Part shown: positions 52,309-62,174 of the stretch, piece after piece
Layout: every line of letters begins with the position of its first letter
Position numbering within the stretch: the first letter of the stretch is position 1
From: Paenibacillus terrigena DSM 21567
GTDB lineage: Bacteria; Bacillota; Bacilli; Paenibacillales; Paenibacillaceae
DNA: 64,000 nt
Direction of reading: 5' to 3'
NCBI RefSeq assembly: GCF_000374845.1
Contig: NZ_KB895419.1
Span: 248,001-312,000, forward strand
Program-made: the position numbers and the translations under genes
Notes under the pieces: generated by a model
The model's database searches: none
Told to the model about the DNA's origin: nothing
Seen by the model: only the letters and a program-made list of their open reading frames with translations

Positions 52309-53381
52309 TGGCGGAGCAAGACCAGCCGTCTTTCGATCGCTATTCACGCCAGATGAGCTTTGGACCGATCGGTACGGCTGGACAACAACAACTGGCCGAG
52401 TGTCATGTCCTTATCGTCGGTGCGGGAGCGCTCGGGTCCACTAGCGCGGAAACCCTTGTCAGGGCGGGCGTGGGGCATGTCACGATCATCGATCGCGATT
52501 ATGTGGAATGGAGTAATCTGCAGCGTCAGCAATTGTATACTGAAGAGAACGTACGTCAGCGGATGCCAAAGGCGATCGCAGCCAAACAGCATTTGGAACG
52601 GATTAACGCCAATGTCCAGATCGATGCGTACGTTTTGGATGCGCGAGGGGAAGATTTAGAACGACTAATCACGGGTGTTGACCTCATTATGGATGCGTGT
52701 GATAACTTCGAAACGCGATTCATTTTGAACGATATCGCTGCGAAATACCGTATTCCATGGATTTATGGTGCATGCATCGGGAGCTATGGGCTATCCTACA
52801 CGATTCTCCCTGGGGATACACCATGCCTGAGCTGTATGATGGACATCATTCCGAATGGTGGAGAGAGCTGTGACGTGGACGGCATTATTGCACCAGCGGT
52901 TCAAATGGTCGTGGCGCATCAGACTGCTGAGGCCTTTAAGCTGTTAACGGGGAACCATGATGCGCTGCACCGAAAGCTTGTTTCATTCGATCTATGGAAC
53001 AATCAGTACACCGCCATCAATATCCAAGCGATGAAGAAGCAGGGATGCTCTAGCTGTGGCGATCAAGCAACGTATCCTTATCTTCAATCACCTGCAACGG
53101 AGAAGGCAGCGATTCTCTGCGGGCGTGATACGGTCCATCTTCGTCCTTCTGAAGCGATGAAGCTGGATCTAAGGACATTATCGGAACAAATTCGGCAATA
53201 TCATTCTCGGCAGCTGCAAGTGGACATCATGAATGACTTTCTGCTTAGCGCACATAGGGATGAGCAGCGAATCGTATTATTCGTTGACGGCAGGGCACTT
53301 GTCCATGGGACGACAGATATTCAAGCCGCGAGACAGCTATACATTCAAATGATTAACATTAGCACAGTATCAACGAGATAA
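52305..53381 (+). CDS. thiF: ThiF/MoeB-type adenylyltransferase
   Basis: 358 residues. Nucleotide-binding [13 protein letters not shown], the RxxxxQ region [12 protein letters not shown], and two zinc Cys pairs (CLSC and CSSC) are all present; [15 protein letters not shown] is the usual E1-like strand. It activates ThiS by adenylation. The C-terminal 90 residues form the extended ThiF tail starting [10 protein letters not shown]. Confidence 0.93.
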   Translation: MMAEQDQPSFDRYSRQMSFGPIGTAGQQQLAECHVLIVGAGALGSTSAETLVRAGVGHVTIIDRDYVEWSNLQRQQLYTEENVRQRMPKAIAAKQHLERINANVQIDAYVLDARGEDLERLITGVDLIMDACDNFETRFILNDIAAKYRIPWIYGACIGSYGLSYTILPGDTPCLSCMMDIIPNGGESCDVDGIIAPAVQMVVAHQTAEAFKLLTGNHDALHRKLVSFDLWNNQYTAINIQAMKKQGCSSCGDQATYPYLQSPATEKAAILCGRDTVHLRPSEAMKLDLRTLSEQIRQYHSRQLQVDIMNDFLLSAHRDEQRIVLFVDGRALVHGTTDIQAARQLYIQMINISTVSTR

Positions 53382-53387
53382 GGATAG

Positions 53388-53433
53388 AAGGCCCTTCAAT
53401 TTCTTCTTGGAAGAAGTGGAAGGGTCTTCTTGT
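53388..53433 (+). terminator. Terminator of the thi operon
   Basis: GCCCTTC with an ATTTCTTC arm, pairing to GAAGAAGT and GAAGGGT, then CTTCTT. Stem long, T-run weak. Confidence 0.65.
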
Positions 53434-53529
53434 GTTGGTTGGAATATATGAATGGAAGTGACTGGGCGAAATCTGATATACTATGAAAATATTAAAATCT
53501 TGTAAACTTAATCGAAATAGGAGAGAAGA

Positions 53530-55428
53530 ATGAGAGAAATGGAAAACACATTTGCGAAGAAGATTCCAATCTTCTTCTGGGCTATCCTATGCGCATTCGG
53601 GAAGCTCGTCCTGATGCGATATTTCTTTTTCGAGCAGATGTCTGTGGTTCAACTGCTTCGAGATGTATTCGCGATTTGCGCGATCTTCGGTATTCTAGAA
53701 TTAATCTTACCCATGCGATCCAAACGATATGTCTACTGGGGAGTCAACTTCTTACTATCGTTCATCTGTTTTGCCGCGACATTATATTATGATCATTTCG
53801 GGTCTGTTGCAACGTATACGGCCTTAACGGCACTTCATCAGGTGACCGAAATCGGGGATAGTGTGAAAGCGACGATTCGTCCAATCTACTATATCTATTT
53901 CCTCGATACGCTCGTGATGGCTGTTATTTGGTTATTTACGCGTCGTCGGCCGCCAGCCGATTCAAGTCCGATTCGACGTCGATATTGGAAAATCGGGATG
54001 CTTGCAGTCACAGTCATCTGCCTTGTGTTATCGGGTAGAACGGTGATGCAGAACAAAGCGATGGATAACGAACTTGCGCTTGCACAGGATATTGGGTTCA
54101 TCGATTATCAATTTGCAATCGCGCTCAAGGCTAGAGAGACGAACAAGATGGTTGAAGAAGGTAACATTAATGAAGTTACACAGCAGGTTCAAACCTCTGA
54201 GGACACCTTCACTTACAGGGACAAGCCGCTTGAAGCAGGACAGAAACCCGCTCATTTTGGAGCTGCCAAAGGGAAGAATCTGATTGTCGTTCAAATGGAA
54301 GCATTTCAGAATTTCCTCATCAATCTGAAGGTCAATGATCAGGAGATTACACCTGTGCTCAATCAATTAGCCAAAGATAGCTTCTATTTCCCGCATATCT
54401 ACCAGCAAATTGGCCCCGGTAATACGTCGGACGCGGAGTTCATGTCGAACACCTCGATCTACCCGACAGGTGCCATTGCCATGTCAACGGGATATGGAGA
54501 TCGTGAGCTTCCTAGCTTGCCGAGACTTCTCGGCGAAGATCAATACTCAACGAATACGTTTCATGTCAATGATGTGAAGTTCTGGGATCGGATACGTCTT
54601 TATCCTGCGTTGGCTTTCAATCAATACTTCGATAAACCTTCATTCAAAAATGATCAATTTAATGAATTTGGGGCGTCAGATGAGGAATTGTATCGTGTCG
54701 GCGTGGAGAAGCTATCAGAGATTAGTAAGAAAAAGCAGCCTTTCTACGCGCAATTTGTTACGGTATCCAGTCATTTTCCTTTTAAAGTACCGGATCGTGC
54801 GAAAACCATTGATTTGCCAGCAGATTTAGCATCGAAGCAAATCGGAAATTATATGTATGCGCAGCATTATACGGACTATGCCCTTGGACAACTGATTGAT
54901 TCACTCAAGAAGAATGGCATGTGGGAGAATACGGTATTGGTCGTTTATGGTGATCATTTTGGACTTCAACCGCAAGATAATAACCCGGAGGAGCTCAGCA
55001 CAGCGCTGGGTATTCCATATAATGAGTATGTGAGCCGATTTAATATTCCATTCATGATTCACGTACCCGGGATGGAGAAGGGCCAAGTCGTCGATCGGGT
55101 TGGCGGTCAAGTGGATATGATGCCGACCATTGCGAATCTTATGGGAATATCGCTGGAAGATCAGCATTTCACAGCATTCGGTCATGATCTATTGAATATT
55201 GATCATAATATTATTGGGATGCGCTATTACTTACCAACAGGCTCGTTCTTTAACGATGATATTCTGTTCATTCCTGGCAAAGGGTTTGACGATGGTAAGG
55301 CCATTAATCTAAGTACACTGGAGCCAGTAACGGATCTAACACCCTATAAAAAGGATTACGATTATATTCTGAAATTCATGAAACTATCGGATACTTATGT
55401 GAAAATGTTACCGAAACGAGCGCCATAG
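53530..55428 (+). CDS. LTA synthase family protein (LtaS-like)
   Basis: 632 residues. Five predicted N-terminal membrane segments (from AILCAFGKLVLMRYFFFE to IGMLAVTVICLVLSG), then a large extracytoplasmic sulfatase-fold domain: VVQMEAFQNF (metal Glu), GPGNTSDAEF (catalytic Thr), and YGDHFG (metal Asp-His). This is the polyglycerol-phosphate synthase architecture. It would polymerise glycerol phosphate from phosphatidylglycerol; paralogues may be primases or related transferases. GGAGAGAAGA precedes the ATG. Confidence 0.92.
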   Translation: MREMENTFAKKIPIFFWAILCAFGKLVLMRYFFFEQMSVVQLLRDVFAICAIFGILELILPMRSKRYVYWGVNFLLSFICFAATLYYDHFGSVATYTALTALHQVTEIGDSVKATIRPIYYIYFLDTLVMAVIWLFTRRRPPADSSPIRRRYWKIGMLAVTVICLVLSGRTVMQNKAMDNELALAQDIGFIDYQFAIALKARETNKMVEEGNINEVTQQVQTSEDTFTYRDKPLEAGQKPAHFGAAKGKNLIVVQMEAFQNFLINLKVNDQEITPVLNQLAKDSFYFPHIYQQIGPGNTSDAEFMSNTSIYPTGAIAMSTGYGDRELPSLPRLLGEDQYSTNTFHVNDVKFWDRIRLYPALAFNQYFDKPSFKNDQFNEFGASDEELYRVGVEKLSEISKKKQPFYAQFVTVSSHFPFKVPDRAKTIDLPADLASKQIGNYMYAQHYTDYALGQLIDSLKKNGMWENTVLVVYGDHFGLQPQDNNPEELSTALGIPYNEYVSRFNIPFMIHVPGMEKGQVVDRVGGQVDMMPTIANLMGISLEDQHFTAFGHDLLNIDHNIIGMRYYLPTGSFFNDDILFIPGKGFDDGKAINLSTLEPVTDLTPYKKDYDYILKFMKLSDTYVKMLPKRAP

Positions 55429-55561
55429 TTGAGTTTGAATGACAATACGGAAGGCATGAAATTTGAGGTGAAGTCCTCGAAGTTCATGCCTTTTTGCTAT
55501 GTAAGTAGATTAATCGATATTTTCAAGAAGATAATCTATGAAAAATTTAGAGGTCCGGCGT

Positions 55562-55594
55562 TATAATCTTCGTGTAATCAGGTAAGCGGATACA
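55562..55594 (+). promoter_or_regulatory. Promoter (-10) and cre-like site of the beta-helix gene
   Basis: A perfect TATAAT (55562-55567) lies before AGGTAAGCGGATACA (55580-55594), which matches the CcpA cre consensus in all but one specified position. Placed just downstream of the -10 box, it could act as a roadblock. No clear -35. Confidence 0.5.
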
Positions 55595-55622
55595 AAATCA
55601 TGATAAATATGGAGGTTTGATC

Positions 55623-58600
55623 ATGCAATGGAAAAGTAGGTGTTATCGGGTGATGTGTTTATCACTGATTTCGGCATTATTGTTCAGCGCAATTGCAACC
55701 GTGACTGTACCTAAAACCGCGCATGCGGCATCGACAGAAGTGTACGTGGCGACGGATGGTGACGACAACAATACAGGCACGATTTCTTCTCCATTCCTAA
55801 CCCTTGCCAAAGCCCAGTCCGCTGTTCGAGACCTTATACCGTCATCAACCGGGCCAATACATATCTGGGTGCGAGGTGGGACCTATTATTTGGATCAAAC
55901 ACTCGTATTTAATCCGCAAGACTCCGGTCATATCAATAAACCAGTGATTTATTCCGCGTATGAAGGAGAGAAAGTTATTTTGAGCGGAGGCAAGAAATTA
56001 ACACCGACTTGGCGTGACTACCAAGGGGGCATTAAAGTTGCTGATATTGGAGCAGGGCTTGATTTCGATGGTCTGTTCCTGAATTCACAGCGACAGATCT
56101 TGGCGAGGTATCCGAATTATGATCCGAACGTTGCTATTCTAGGTGGGTACGCTGCGGATGCGCTTGCCCCAAGTCGTGTTGCCAAATGGAGTGATCCGAC
56201 GACGGGACTCGTCCGAGGCTTGCATGGGAATGAATGGGGTGGGAACTCGTTCAAGATCACAGGTGTAAACGCTTCGAACGGATCGCCAAATCTACAATGG
56301 GTCGGAGATAACAATCGCGGGAGCACATTGCATGCTACCTATCGCATGGTGGAGAATATTTTCGAAGAGCTCGATGCACCAGGCGAATGGTTCTATGATA
56401 GCAAAGGTGGCAAGCTATACTTCAATCCTCCAACGGGAACGGATATGAATAAGGCAAACATTGAAATTGCTGTCTTAGATGAGCTGCTGCGAATTACGGG
56501 CACGGCAACAGACAAAGTGAAGCATCTAACCTTCTCCAATTTTACATTTACTGAGACGCATCGCACTTTATTCAATAAGCCTTATGCAGGACTCATGAGA
56601 GGCGATTGGTCTGTCGCGCGTACCGGTACGGTCTTTGTCCAAGATGCAGAGAATATCTCCATTCAGAATTCAGTATTCGATCAAGTAGGCGGCAACGCCA
56701 TATTCGTGAATGGCTATAATCGCAACCATCAAATATCGAACAATGAATTTACTGGATCAGGTGCGACTGATGTGCAAATTGTGGGTCTGCAAAGTGCGGT
56801 TCGCTACCCTTCCACATGGTCGAATCAACACACCGATATTCAAGATACAACACCTGGTCCCCTCACAAATGATTACCCTCAGAACATCACCGTAAATAAC
56901 AATCATATGTTCAACATGGGGATATTCGAGAAGCAATCCGCTGGGGTGAATGTATCGGTTAGCCGCAATATTACGATAAGCCATAATACAATCCATCATA
57001 GCCCTCGGTCAGGTGTGAACATTAACGATGGAACGTGGGGCGGCCATGTCATTGAATTCAATGATATTTTCGATTGTGTCCTAGAGACAAGTGATCACGG
57101 TCCATTCAACGCGTGGGGGCGGGATCGGTTCTGGTCCTTGAGCGGCGGTGATGCGGTGAAGAAACAATATGCTTTCTTGGATGCGATGGAGACGACGGTC
57201 ATTCGTAACAATCGCATCTGGCATAACTCGGCATGGGATATTGATCTGGATGACGGATCTTCGAATTACGATATTTACAACAATCTCATGCTGAATGCCG
57301 GATTTAAACTTCGTGAAGGGTTCTCTCGGAAAGTCCATAACAATATCATCGTGAATGGCGGTGGACATTTCCATGTCGCATACGAGGGAAGTAATGATGT
57401 GATCGAGAAGAATATTTTCGTTACGGATAATCCCTACGATTTCATCCAAGACGATCCGAAAGCGGCAGGAACCTTCTACGATAATAATACGTTTTGGAAT
57501 AACGGTAAGGCGGTTGCGGATATCACGTCTGCTTGGATGAATTCAGGGTTTGATACACACTCCGTTATCGCAGATCCGCTGTTCGTTGGTGCATCACCTT
57601 TTACCGATGTGTCGAAAAAAGATTTCACGGTGCAAGCAGGATCGCCAGCAATCGCTCGAGGATTCGTGAATTTCCCGATGAATCAATTCGGCAAGCCAGG
57701 GGCTCCAACACCGCCAGGAATTAAATGGTCAACAGGAAATCCTACCACTGAGGCGGATATTGAACCGCTTATGGGTGCAGAAGTAAGCAGTATCTATTCC
57801 GATGCAGTCATGTCGTCGGTCGGGCTTGGGGATACCAATGGCCTATATTTCTATCAAGTCCCCGCAGATTCGAATGCGAAATTACAGGGGTTGCAGCAAG
57901 GTGATGTACTACGTCAATTGAACGGCGAGCAAATTACAACCAAGTCGAGCTTCTGGAATATCTACAATCGTGTTGCACCAGGCGGAACACTGTACGCTCA
58001 AATATGGCGTAATCAAGCTTCCGTATCTGTTCAATGGAAGAAGCAGTCGGGGAACGAACGTCTGAATGATACGGCTGGTGTTGAATACACGGGCACCGGA
58101 TGGGATTACAAAAACGCTGCTCGTGGTGGCGCCAACTCGTACTACAATGATTTGTATGCGACACAAACGAACGGGGATTTCTTCGAATTTACGTTTCATG
58201 GCACAGGAATTGATTATATTGCGCAAGTGAACAGTGATGAAGGCGATGTCGATATCTACATTGATAACGTGTTCCAGCAGACGATTAGTAACTATAATCC
58301 CTCTCGGATCTACCAGAAGGTCGTCTTTAGCAAGCAAGGCTTAACACCAGGGATTCATATCATTAAGGGGGTTAAGAAAAATAGTTCCTATTTGATCGTC
58401 GATGGATTCAATGTATATGGTGCAGCAACAAGTGATATTATAGCGCCCGTCACTACAGCACAGACGAATCCAGCAGTACCCGATGGAGAGAATGGATCCT
58501 TTACGAAAGATGTGACGTTATCCCTCTCGGCGAGCGATTCGGAGACGGGAGTTGCACGGATCGAATATCGCATCAATGATGGAGAATGGACGAAATATAA

Positions 58601-59327
58601 AGACCCCATTCTCTTGACACAGGAGGGTAAGAATACGGTTCATTATCGGAGTATGGATTATGCAGGGAATCAAGAGAAGGAGCAGATACTTGTCATTTCA
58701 ATTGATCGAAATGTGAATCCATCGAAGGAACTACGAACCGAACTGGTTGCTCCGCAAGCTATCGCGTCAGGAGAGCGGATGACCGTCCAAGTATATCTCA
58801 AATCCATTCAAGACGCTGTCTATGCGCAAGATATCGAGGTGAAGTACGATGAGAAGCTACTAGACTATATCTCCGCAGCTGCAAGTGACACAGGACTTCA
58901 GATCGTCAGCAGCAGTCTGAATGAACCGGGTAAGCTGCGATTCATCATCGCGAGTACAGGTGCCGATCATGCTGTGACGCAAGACTCGAAGGTATTGACG
59001 GTGACGTTCCAAGCGAAGACAGTATCGGTGGAGGCGATGGCTCAAGTCTCCGTTGACAAAGCCGTGGTCGCGGATCAACAAGGGAAGGAATTAGCTGCGA
59101 AGGGATCTACGAAAACGATCGGCATTACCGTTCCTCAGGGTGTTCCAGGCGATCTTAATCATGATGGCAAAGTGACGATTGGTGACCTTGCAATTGCAGC
59201 AACAAACTACGGTAAATCTGCCTCGGATCCAAATTGGCAGCAGATCAAAGCTGCTGACCTTAATCGTGATGGCGTGGTCGATATCGCAGACCTTGCCGCC
59301 ATTGCAACGTTAATATTGAATCGATAG
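55623..59327 (+). CDS. Secreted beta-helix protein with PDZ, Ig-like, cohesin and dockerin parts
   Basis: 1235 residues. A signal peptide is cleaved after TAHA (about residue 35). Then come a parallel beta-helix of about 650 residues (DGDDNNTGTISSPFLTLAKA, repeats with NNI/NHI turns), a PDZ-like segment (GLQQGDVLRQLNGEQITTKS), a jelly-roll-like domain (HGTGIDYIAQVNSDEGDVDI), an Ig/OmpL47-like repeat (GVARIEYRINDGEWTKYKD), a cohesin-like beta domain, and a C-terminal dockerin with two EF-type loops (DLNHDGKVTIGD, DLNRDGVVDIAD). It likely acts on a polysaccharide; the catalytic class is not clear. Start at 55623 with GGAGG 7 nt upstream. Confidence 0.83.
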   Translation: MQWKSRCYRVMCLSLISALLFSAIATVTVPKTAHAASTEVYVATDGDDNNTGTISSPFLTLAKAQSAVRDLIPSSTGPIHIWVRGGTYYLDQTLVFNPQDSGHINKPVIYSAYEGEKVILSGGKKLTPTWRDYQGGIKVADIGAGLDFDGLFLNSQRQILARYPNYDPNVAILGGYAADALAPSRVAKWSDPTTGLVRGLHGNEWGGNSFKITGVNASNGSPNLQWVGDNNRGSTLHATYRMVENIFEELDAPGEWFYDSKGGKLYFNPPTGTDMNKANIEIAVLDELLRITGTATDKVKHLTFSNFTFTETHRTLFNKPYAGLMRGDWSVARTGTVFVQDAENISIQNSVFDQVGGNAIFVNGYNRNHQISNNEFTGSGATDVQIVGLQSAVRYPSTWSNQHTDIQDTTPGPLTNDYPQNITVNNNHMFNMGIFEKQSAGVNVSVSRNITISHNTIHHSPRSGVNINDGTWGGHVIEFNDIFDCVLETSDHGPFNAWGRDRFWSLSGGDAVKKQYAFLDAMETTVIRNNRIWHNSAWDIDLDDGSSNYDIYNNLMLNAGFKLREGFSRKVHNNIIVNGGGHFHVAYEGSNDVIEKNIFVTDNPYDFIQDDPKAAGTFYDNNTFWNNGKAVADITSAWMNSGFDTHSVIADPLFVGASPFTDVSKKDFTVQAGSPAIARGFVNFPMNQFGKPGAPTPPGIKWSTGNPTTEADIEPLMGAEVSSIYSDAVMSSVGLGDTNGLYFYQVPADSNAKLQGLQQGDVLRQLNGEQITTKSSFWNIYNRVAPGGTLYAQIWRNQASVSVQWKKQSGNERLNDTAGVEYTGTGWDYKNAARGGANSYYNDLYATQTNGDFFEFTFHGTGIDYIAQVNSDEGDVDIYIDNVFQQTISNYNPSRIYQKVVFSKQGLTPGIHIIKGVKKNSSYLIVDGFNVYGAATSDIIAPVTTAQTNPAVPDGENGSFTKDVTLSLSASDSETGVARIEYRINDGEWTKYKDPILLTQEGKNTVHYRSMDYAGNQEKEQILVISIDRNVNPSKELRTELVAPQAIASGERMTVQVYLKSIQDAVYAQDIEVKYDEKLLDYISAAASDTGLQIVSSSLNEPGKLRFIIASTGADHAVTQDSKVLTVTFQAKTVSVEAMAQVSVDKAVVADQQGKELAAKGSTKTIGITVPQGVPGDLNHDGKVTIGDLAIAATNYGKSASDPNWQQIKAADLNRDGVVDIADLAAIATLILNR

Positions 59328-59336
59328 TGCACTGAT

Positions 59337-59374
59337 GAAGGAACGACGTTCTTGATAGGGCGTCGTTCCTTCTA
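59337..59374 (+). terminator. Terminator of the beta-helix gene
   Basis: GAAGGAACGACG / CGTCGTTCCTTC, a 12-bp stem, followed by T-rich sequence. Confidence 0.85.
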
Positions 59375-59400
59375 TAATTAATGACATGAATTAACAAGGT

Positions 59401-59850
59401 TTGAAAAAATCAAATATTCCATCCGGATTGAAACTGGTTCAGACGAAGCAGTCAGAACCTGGCATGCTGCGACTGATCTTAACGAGTGAAGGTAGCCAAG
59501 CAGGTGTTATCCGTGATGTGGAACTCGTCGAGATTACGATGAGAGCGAGAGATGTCACGAAGACGAGCACTGGACGTATTGCTGTCAGTCAAGCGACAAT
59601 AGCTGATGAAGCGGGAAAGGAGCAATCTGCTGCGCTGATTGCTGTAAATGTTAACGTAACGACTGGATTAACTGGTGATGTGAACGGAGATGGAAAAATC
59701 AGTATTGGTTATCTTGCGATTGCAGCATCATCATATGGACTGATCTCCGCGAGTAATGGTTGGGACCTCGTGAAAAATGCGGATCTGAATGGTGATAACA
59801 AAATTGATATTTCAGATCTTGCATTGATTGCGCAGCAAATCCTGAAATAA
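59401..59850 (+). pseudogene. Orphan cohesin-dockerin C-terminal fragment
   Basis: An open frame of 149 codons starting at TTG without ribosome site or signal peptide. It encodes the second half of a cohesin-like domain (PGMLRLILTSEGSQAGVIRD) and a dockerin with two Ca loops (DVNGDGKISIGY, DLNGDNKIDISD). It parallels the end of the 55623 gene. The first dockerin loop has GY instead of GD, so it may be weakened. Best seen as a leftover of a partial duplication. Confidence 0.72.
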
Positions 59851-59911
59851 TTACAGTCGATTGATATAATATGTCGATTTCATCTAGCGATGAACGTCGA
59901 ATTTAATAAGA

Positions 59912-59926
59912 ATGTAAGCGATTTCA
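59912..59926 (+). promoter_or_regulatory. Consensus CcpA cre site
   Basis: ATGTAAGCGATTTCA matches WTGNAARCGNWWWCA at every specified position. It lies 650 nt before the sugar ABC operon and next to the broken VOC gene; its target is uncertain. Confidence 0.6.
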
Positions 59927-60048
59927 ATCGAATCCTGCGCTCGCCTGGGAAATAATTGATATTTCCTACGATGTTGCAAGCGAGTCGCAACATCGCACAA
60001 GACCCCTATGATAGTACGAGAACGTCACGTATTCGTGTCGGTTCGTTC

Positions 60049-60429
60049 GTTGTCATTCAGAACCTTCATCATGTGAGTATTGCGGTTCGAGATTTGCAGA
60101 AAGCGAAACCTTTCTATGCGGAAGTCCTTCCGTTCCAAGAGATCGAACGACCGCCATTCGATTCGAATGTTGCATGGTTCTCGATTGGCGATCAGCAATT
60201 ACACCTGATCGAGTGTCCCGATGGTGAAATTTTACGCACGGGTCCGATACACACCGGTGACGAACATCTGGCGATATGGGTGACGAGCTATCACGATACC
60301 ATCGTATGGCTGGAACAAGCAGGGGTACCGTAAGAGGCACGTCCGGAGAATGTTGCGGGGTTCTCGCAGATCTACATCTTGGATGTCGATCAGAATATCA
60401 TTGCGTTTGACGCAGCGTATCATTCTTAA
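60049..60429 (+). pseudogene. VOC gene with premature stop
   Basis: QNLHHVSIAVRDLQKAKPFY, the middle VOC strands and DEHLAIWVTSYHDTIVWLEQ, then AGVP and TAA at 60331-60333, then EARPENVAGFSQIYILDVDQ, and NIIAFDAAYHS to a stop. A Tyr codon turned to TAA explains the break. No good ribosome site or start is seen, so the 5' end may also be lost. Confidence 0.72.
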
Positions 60430-60444
60430 TAATGGATCATGTAG

Positions 60445-60485
60445 GAAGATCGATGGAAGGCAAACATCGAATCTTCTTTTTTTTG
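60445..60485 (+). terminator. Terminator upstream of the sugar ABC operon
   Basis: GAAGATCGATG / CATCGAATCTTC stem followed by eight T residues. Confidence 0.82.
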
Positions 60486-60494
60486 TGCAGAAAA

Positions 60495-60522
60495 TTGAAC
60501 ACGTATTACGCGTTTGTATAAA
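60495..60522 (+). promoter_or_regulatory. Probable promoter of the ribose-type ABC operon
   Basis: TTGAAC (60495-60500), 16 nt, and TATAAA (60517-60522), with an ACGTATTACGCGT near-palindrome in the spacer. It lies 60 nt before the ATPase gene, after the terminator. Confidence 0.45.
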
Positions 60523-60578
60523 TACATCTGACTTTATTATTTCTATACTAATCTTAGAAGCAAGGGAGGTGGCACGGA

Positions 60579-62174
60579 TTGAAGCAGGAGCCATTACTGA
60601 TAATGAAGGATATCTCGAAATCTTTCGGTGCCGTGCAGGCATTGATGAAAGTGAATCTTGAACTCTATTCAGGAGAGGTATTGGCACTACTCGGGGAGAA
60701 CGGGGCAGGGAAATCTACCCTCATGAATATTCTCAGCGGTGGCGTTCCTTCGTACCAAGGGGATATTGAGATTTCCGGTGAGAGAGCACATATTCATTCC
60801 CCAATGGATGCGAGACAGGCAGGTGTAGCCAAGATCCATCAGGAATTGCAACTCGTTCCCGAGCTATCTGTAGCAGAGAATATCTATATTGGAAGAGAGC
60901 CGTGCACGAAGCTGGGATTTATCGATCGAAGGCGAATGAATCTTCTTGCGAAGCAATATTTGGATCTTCTAGATCTACATGTGGAACCGGATCTTCCTGT
61001 GAAGAGACTGCGGATCGGTGAGCAGCAATTGGTGGAAATTGCGAAAGCCTTATCCCTCCATGCGAAAGTGTTAATTATGGACGAACCGACATCCGCACTG
61101 AGCAGAACGGAAACGCGTACATTATTTCACATTATTAACAAAATAGCAGCGGAAGGTGTATCGATTATCTATATCACTCACCGAATGGAAGAGATATTCG
61201 AGCTGACACATCGCGTTACGGTGCTTCGAGATGGTGCAGCAATCGGAACGGTGCATACGGCTTCGACGAATCATGATGAATTGGTAGGGATGATGGCAGG
61301 TAGATCGATTACGGAGTTGTATCCTTCGCGTGAAGCCTACATCGGTAGAGAGATATTACGCGTAGAGCATCTACACTTCAATCCACCACCGCACACGAAT
61401 AAAAGAAAATTACAGGATATTTCCCTTCACCTTCATCGCGGTGAGGTGTTAGGTATCGCAGGGCTGCTCGGCTCTGGTAGATCTGAATTGTTCGAGTGTA
61501 TTTACGGCCTTCACACGAACCATAGCAAGGCCCGGATGTATATCGACGGTGTACGGGTTCAGATGAAGAAACCGAGGGATGCGATCCGTCGAGGAATCTC
61601 TTTCGTAACCGAAGATCGTAAAGGTCAGGGGCTCGTATTAGGCCGATCCATCGGGGAGAATATGTCGTTACCTCTACTCCGAGCATTCAGTAAGATGACA
61701 TTTATGTTAAGGAAGGTAGAGGCTGGACATTGGCAAGAGCAGATGGATAGCTTGAAGATTAAAGCCCCTTCTTACCATGAGATCGTAGGGCATTTAAGTG
61801 GGGGAAATCAGCAGAAGGTGATCCTCGGCCGTTGGCTGCTCGTCAAACCTCAGATTCTATTGCTAGACGAGCCGACACGGGGTATTGATGTCGGAGCTAA
61901 ATCGGAAATCTATCAGGTTATCAACAAGCTCGCTGCAAACGGGTTAGGGATTATCGTGATTTCATCCGACTTGCCTGAAGTAATCGGATTATCAGACCGC
62001 ATCTTAACGTTCTGTGAAGGGAGATTGACAGGTGAATTCACACAGCAGGAGGCGACACAAGAGAAGCTACTAAGTGCCGCTACACGGCGAGAGGAGGTGA
62101 ATAGTCGTGTCGAATCGACAGATCTCCATGAATTCGGATTTACAGGTACAAGAAGAGACAGTAATCTGGAATAA
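60579..62174 (+). CDS. Sugar ABC transporter ATPase (RbsA/MglA type, two ATPase domains)
   Basis: 531 residues with two ABC domains: the first with Walker A GENGAGKST, signature-like KRLRIGEQQLVEIAKAL, and Walker B LIMDEPTSAL; the second with a degenerate P-loop (GLLGSGRSE), signature LSGGNQQKVILGRWL and LLLDEPTRG. This double-domain layout is that of RbsA, MglA, AraG and XylG. Substrate is a monosaccharide, not determinable. TTG start with GGGAGGT 8 nt upstream. It overlaps the permease gene by 68 nt. Confidence 0.93.
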   Translation: MKQEPLLIMKDISKSFGAVQALMKVNLELYSGEVLALLGENGAGKSTLMNILSGGVPSYQGDIEISGERAHIHSPMDARQAGVAKIHQELQLVPELSVAENIYIGREPCTKLGFIDRRRMNLLAKQYLDLLDLHVEPDLPVKRLRIGEQQLVEIAKALSLHAKVLIMDEPTSALSRTETRTLFHIINKIAAEGVSIIYITHRMEEIFELTHRVTVLRDGAAIGTVHTASTNHDELVGMMAGRSITELYPSREAYIGREILRVEHLHFNPPPHTNKRKLQDISLHLHRGEVLGIAGLLGSGRSELFECIYGLHTNHSKARMYIDGVRVQMKKPRDAIRRGISFVTEDRKGQGLVLGRSIGENMSLPLLRAFSKMTFMLRKVEAGHWQEQMDSLKIKAPSYHEIVGHLSGGNQQKVILGRWLLVKPQILLLDEPTRGIDVGAKSEIYQVINKLAANGLGIIVISSDLPEVIGLSDRILTFCEGRLTGEFTQQEATQEKLLSAATRREEVNSRVESTDLHEFGFTGTRRDSNLE

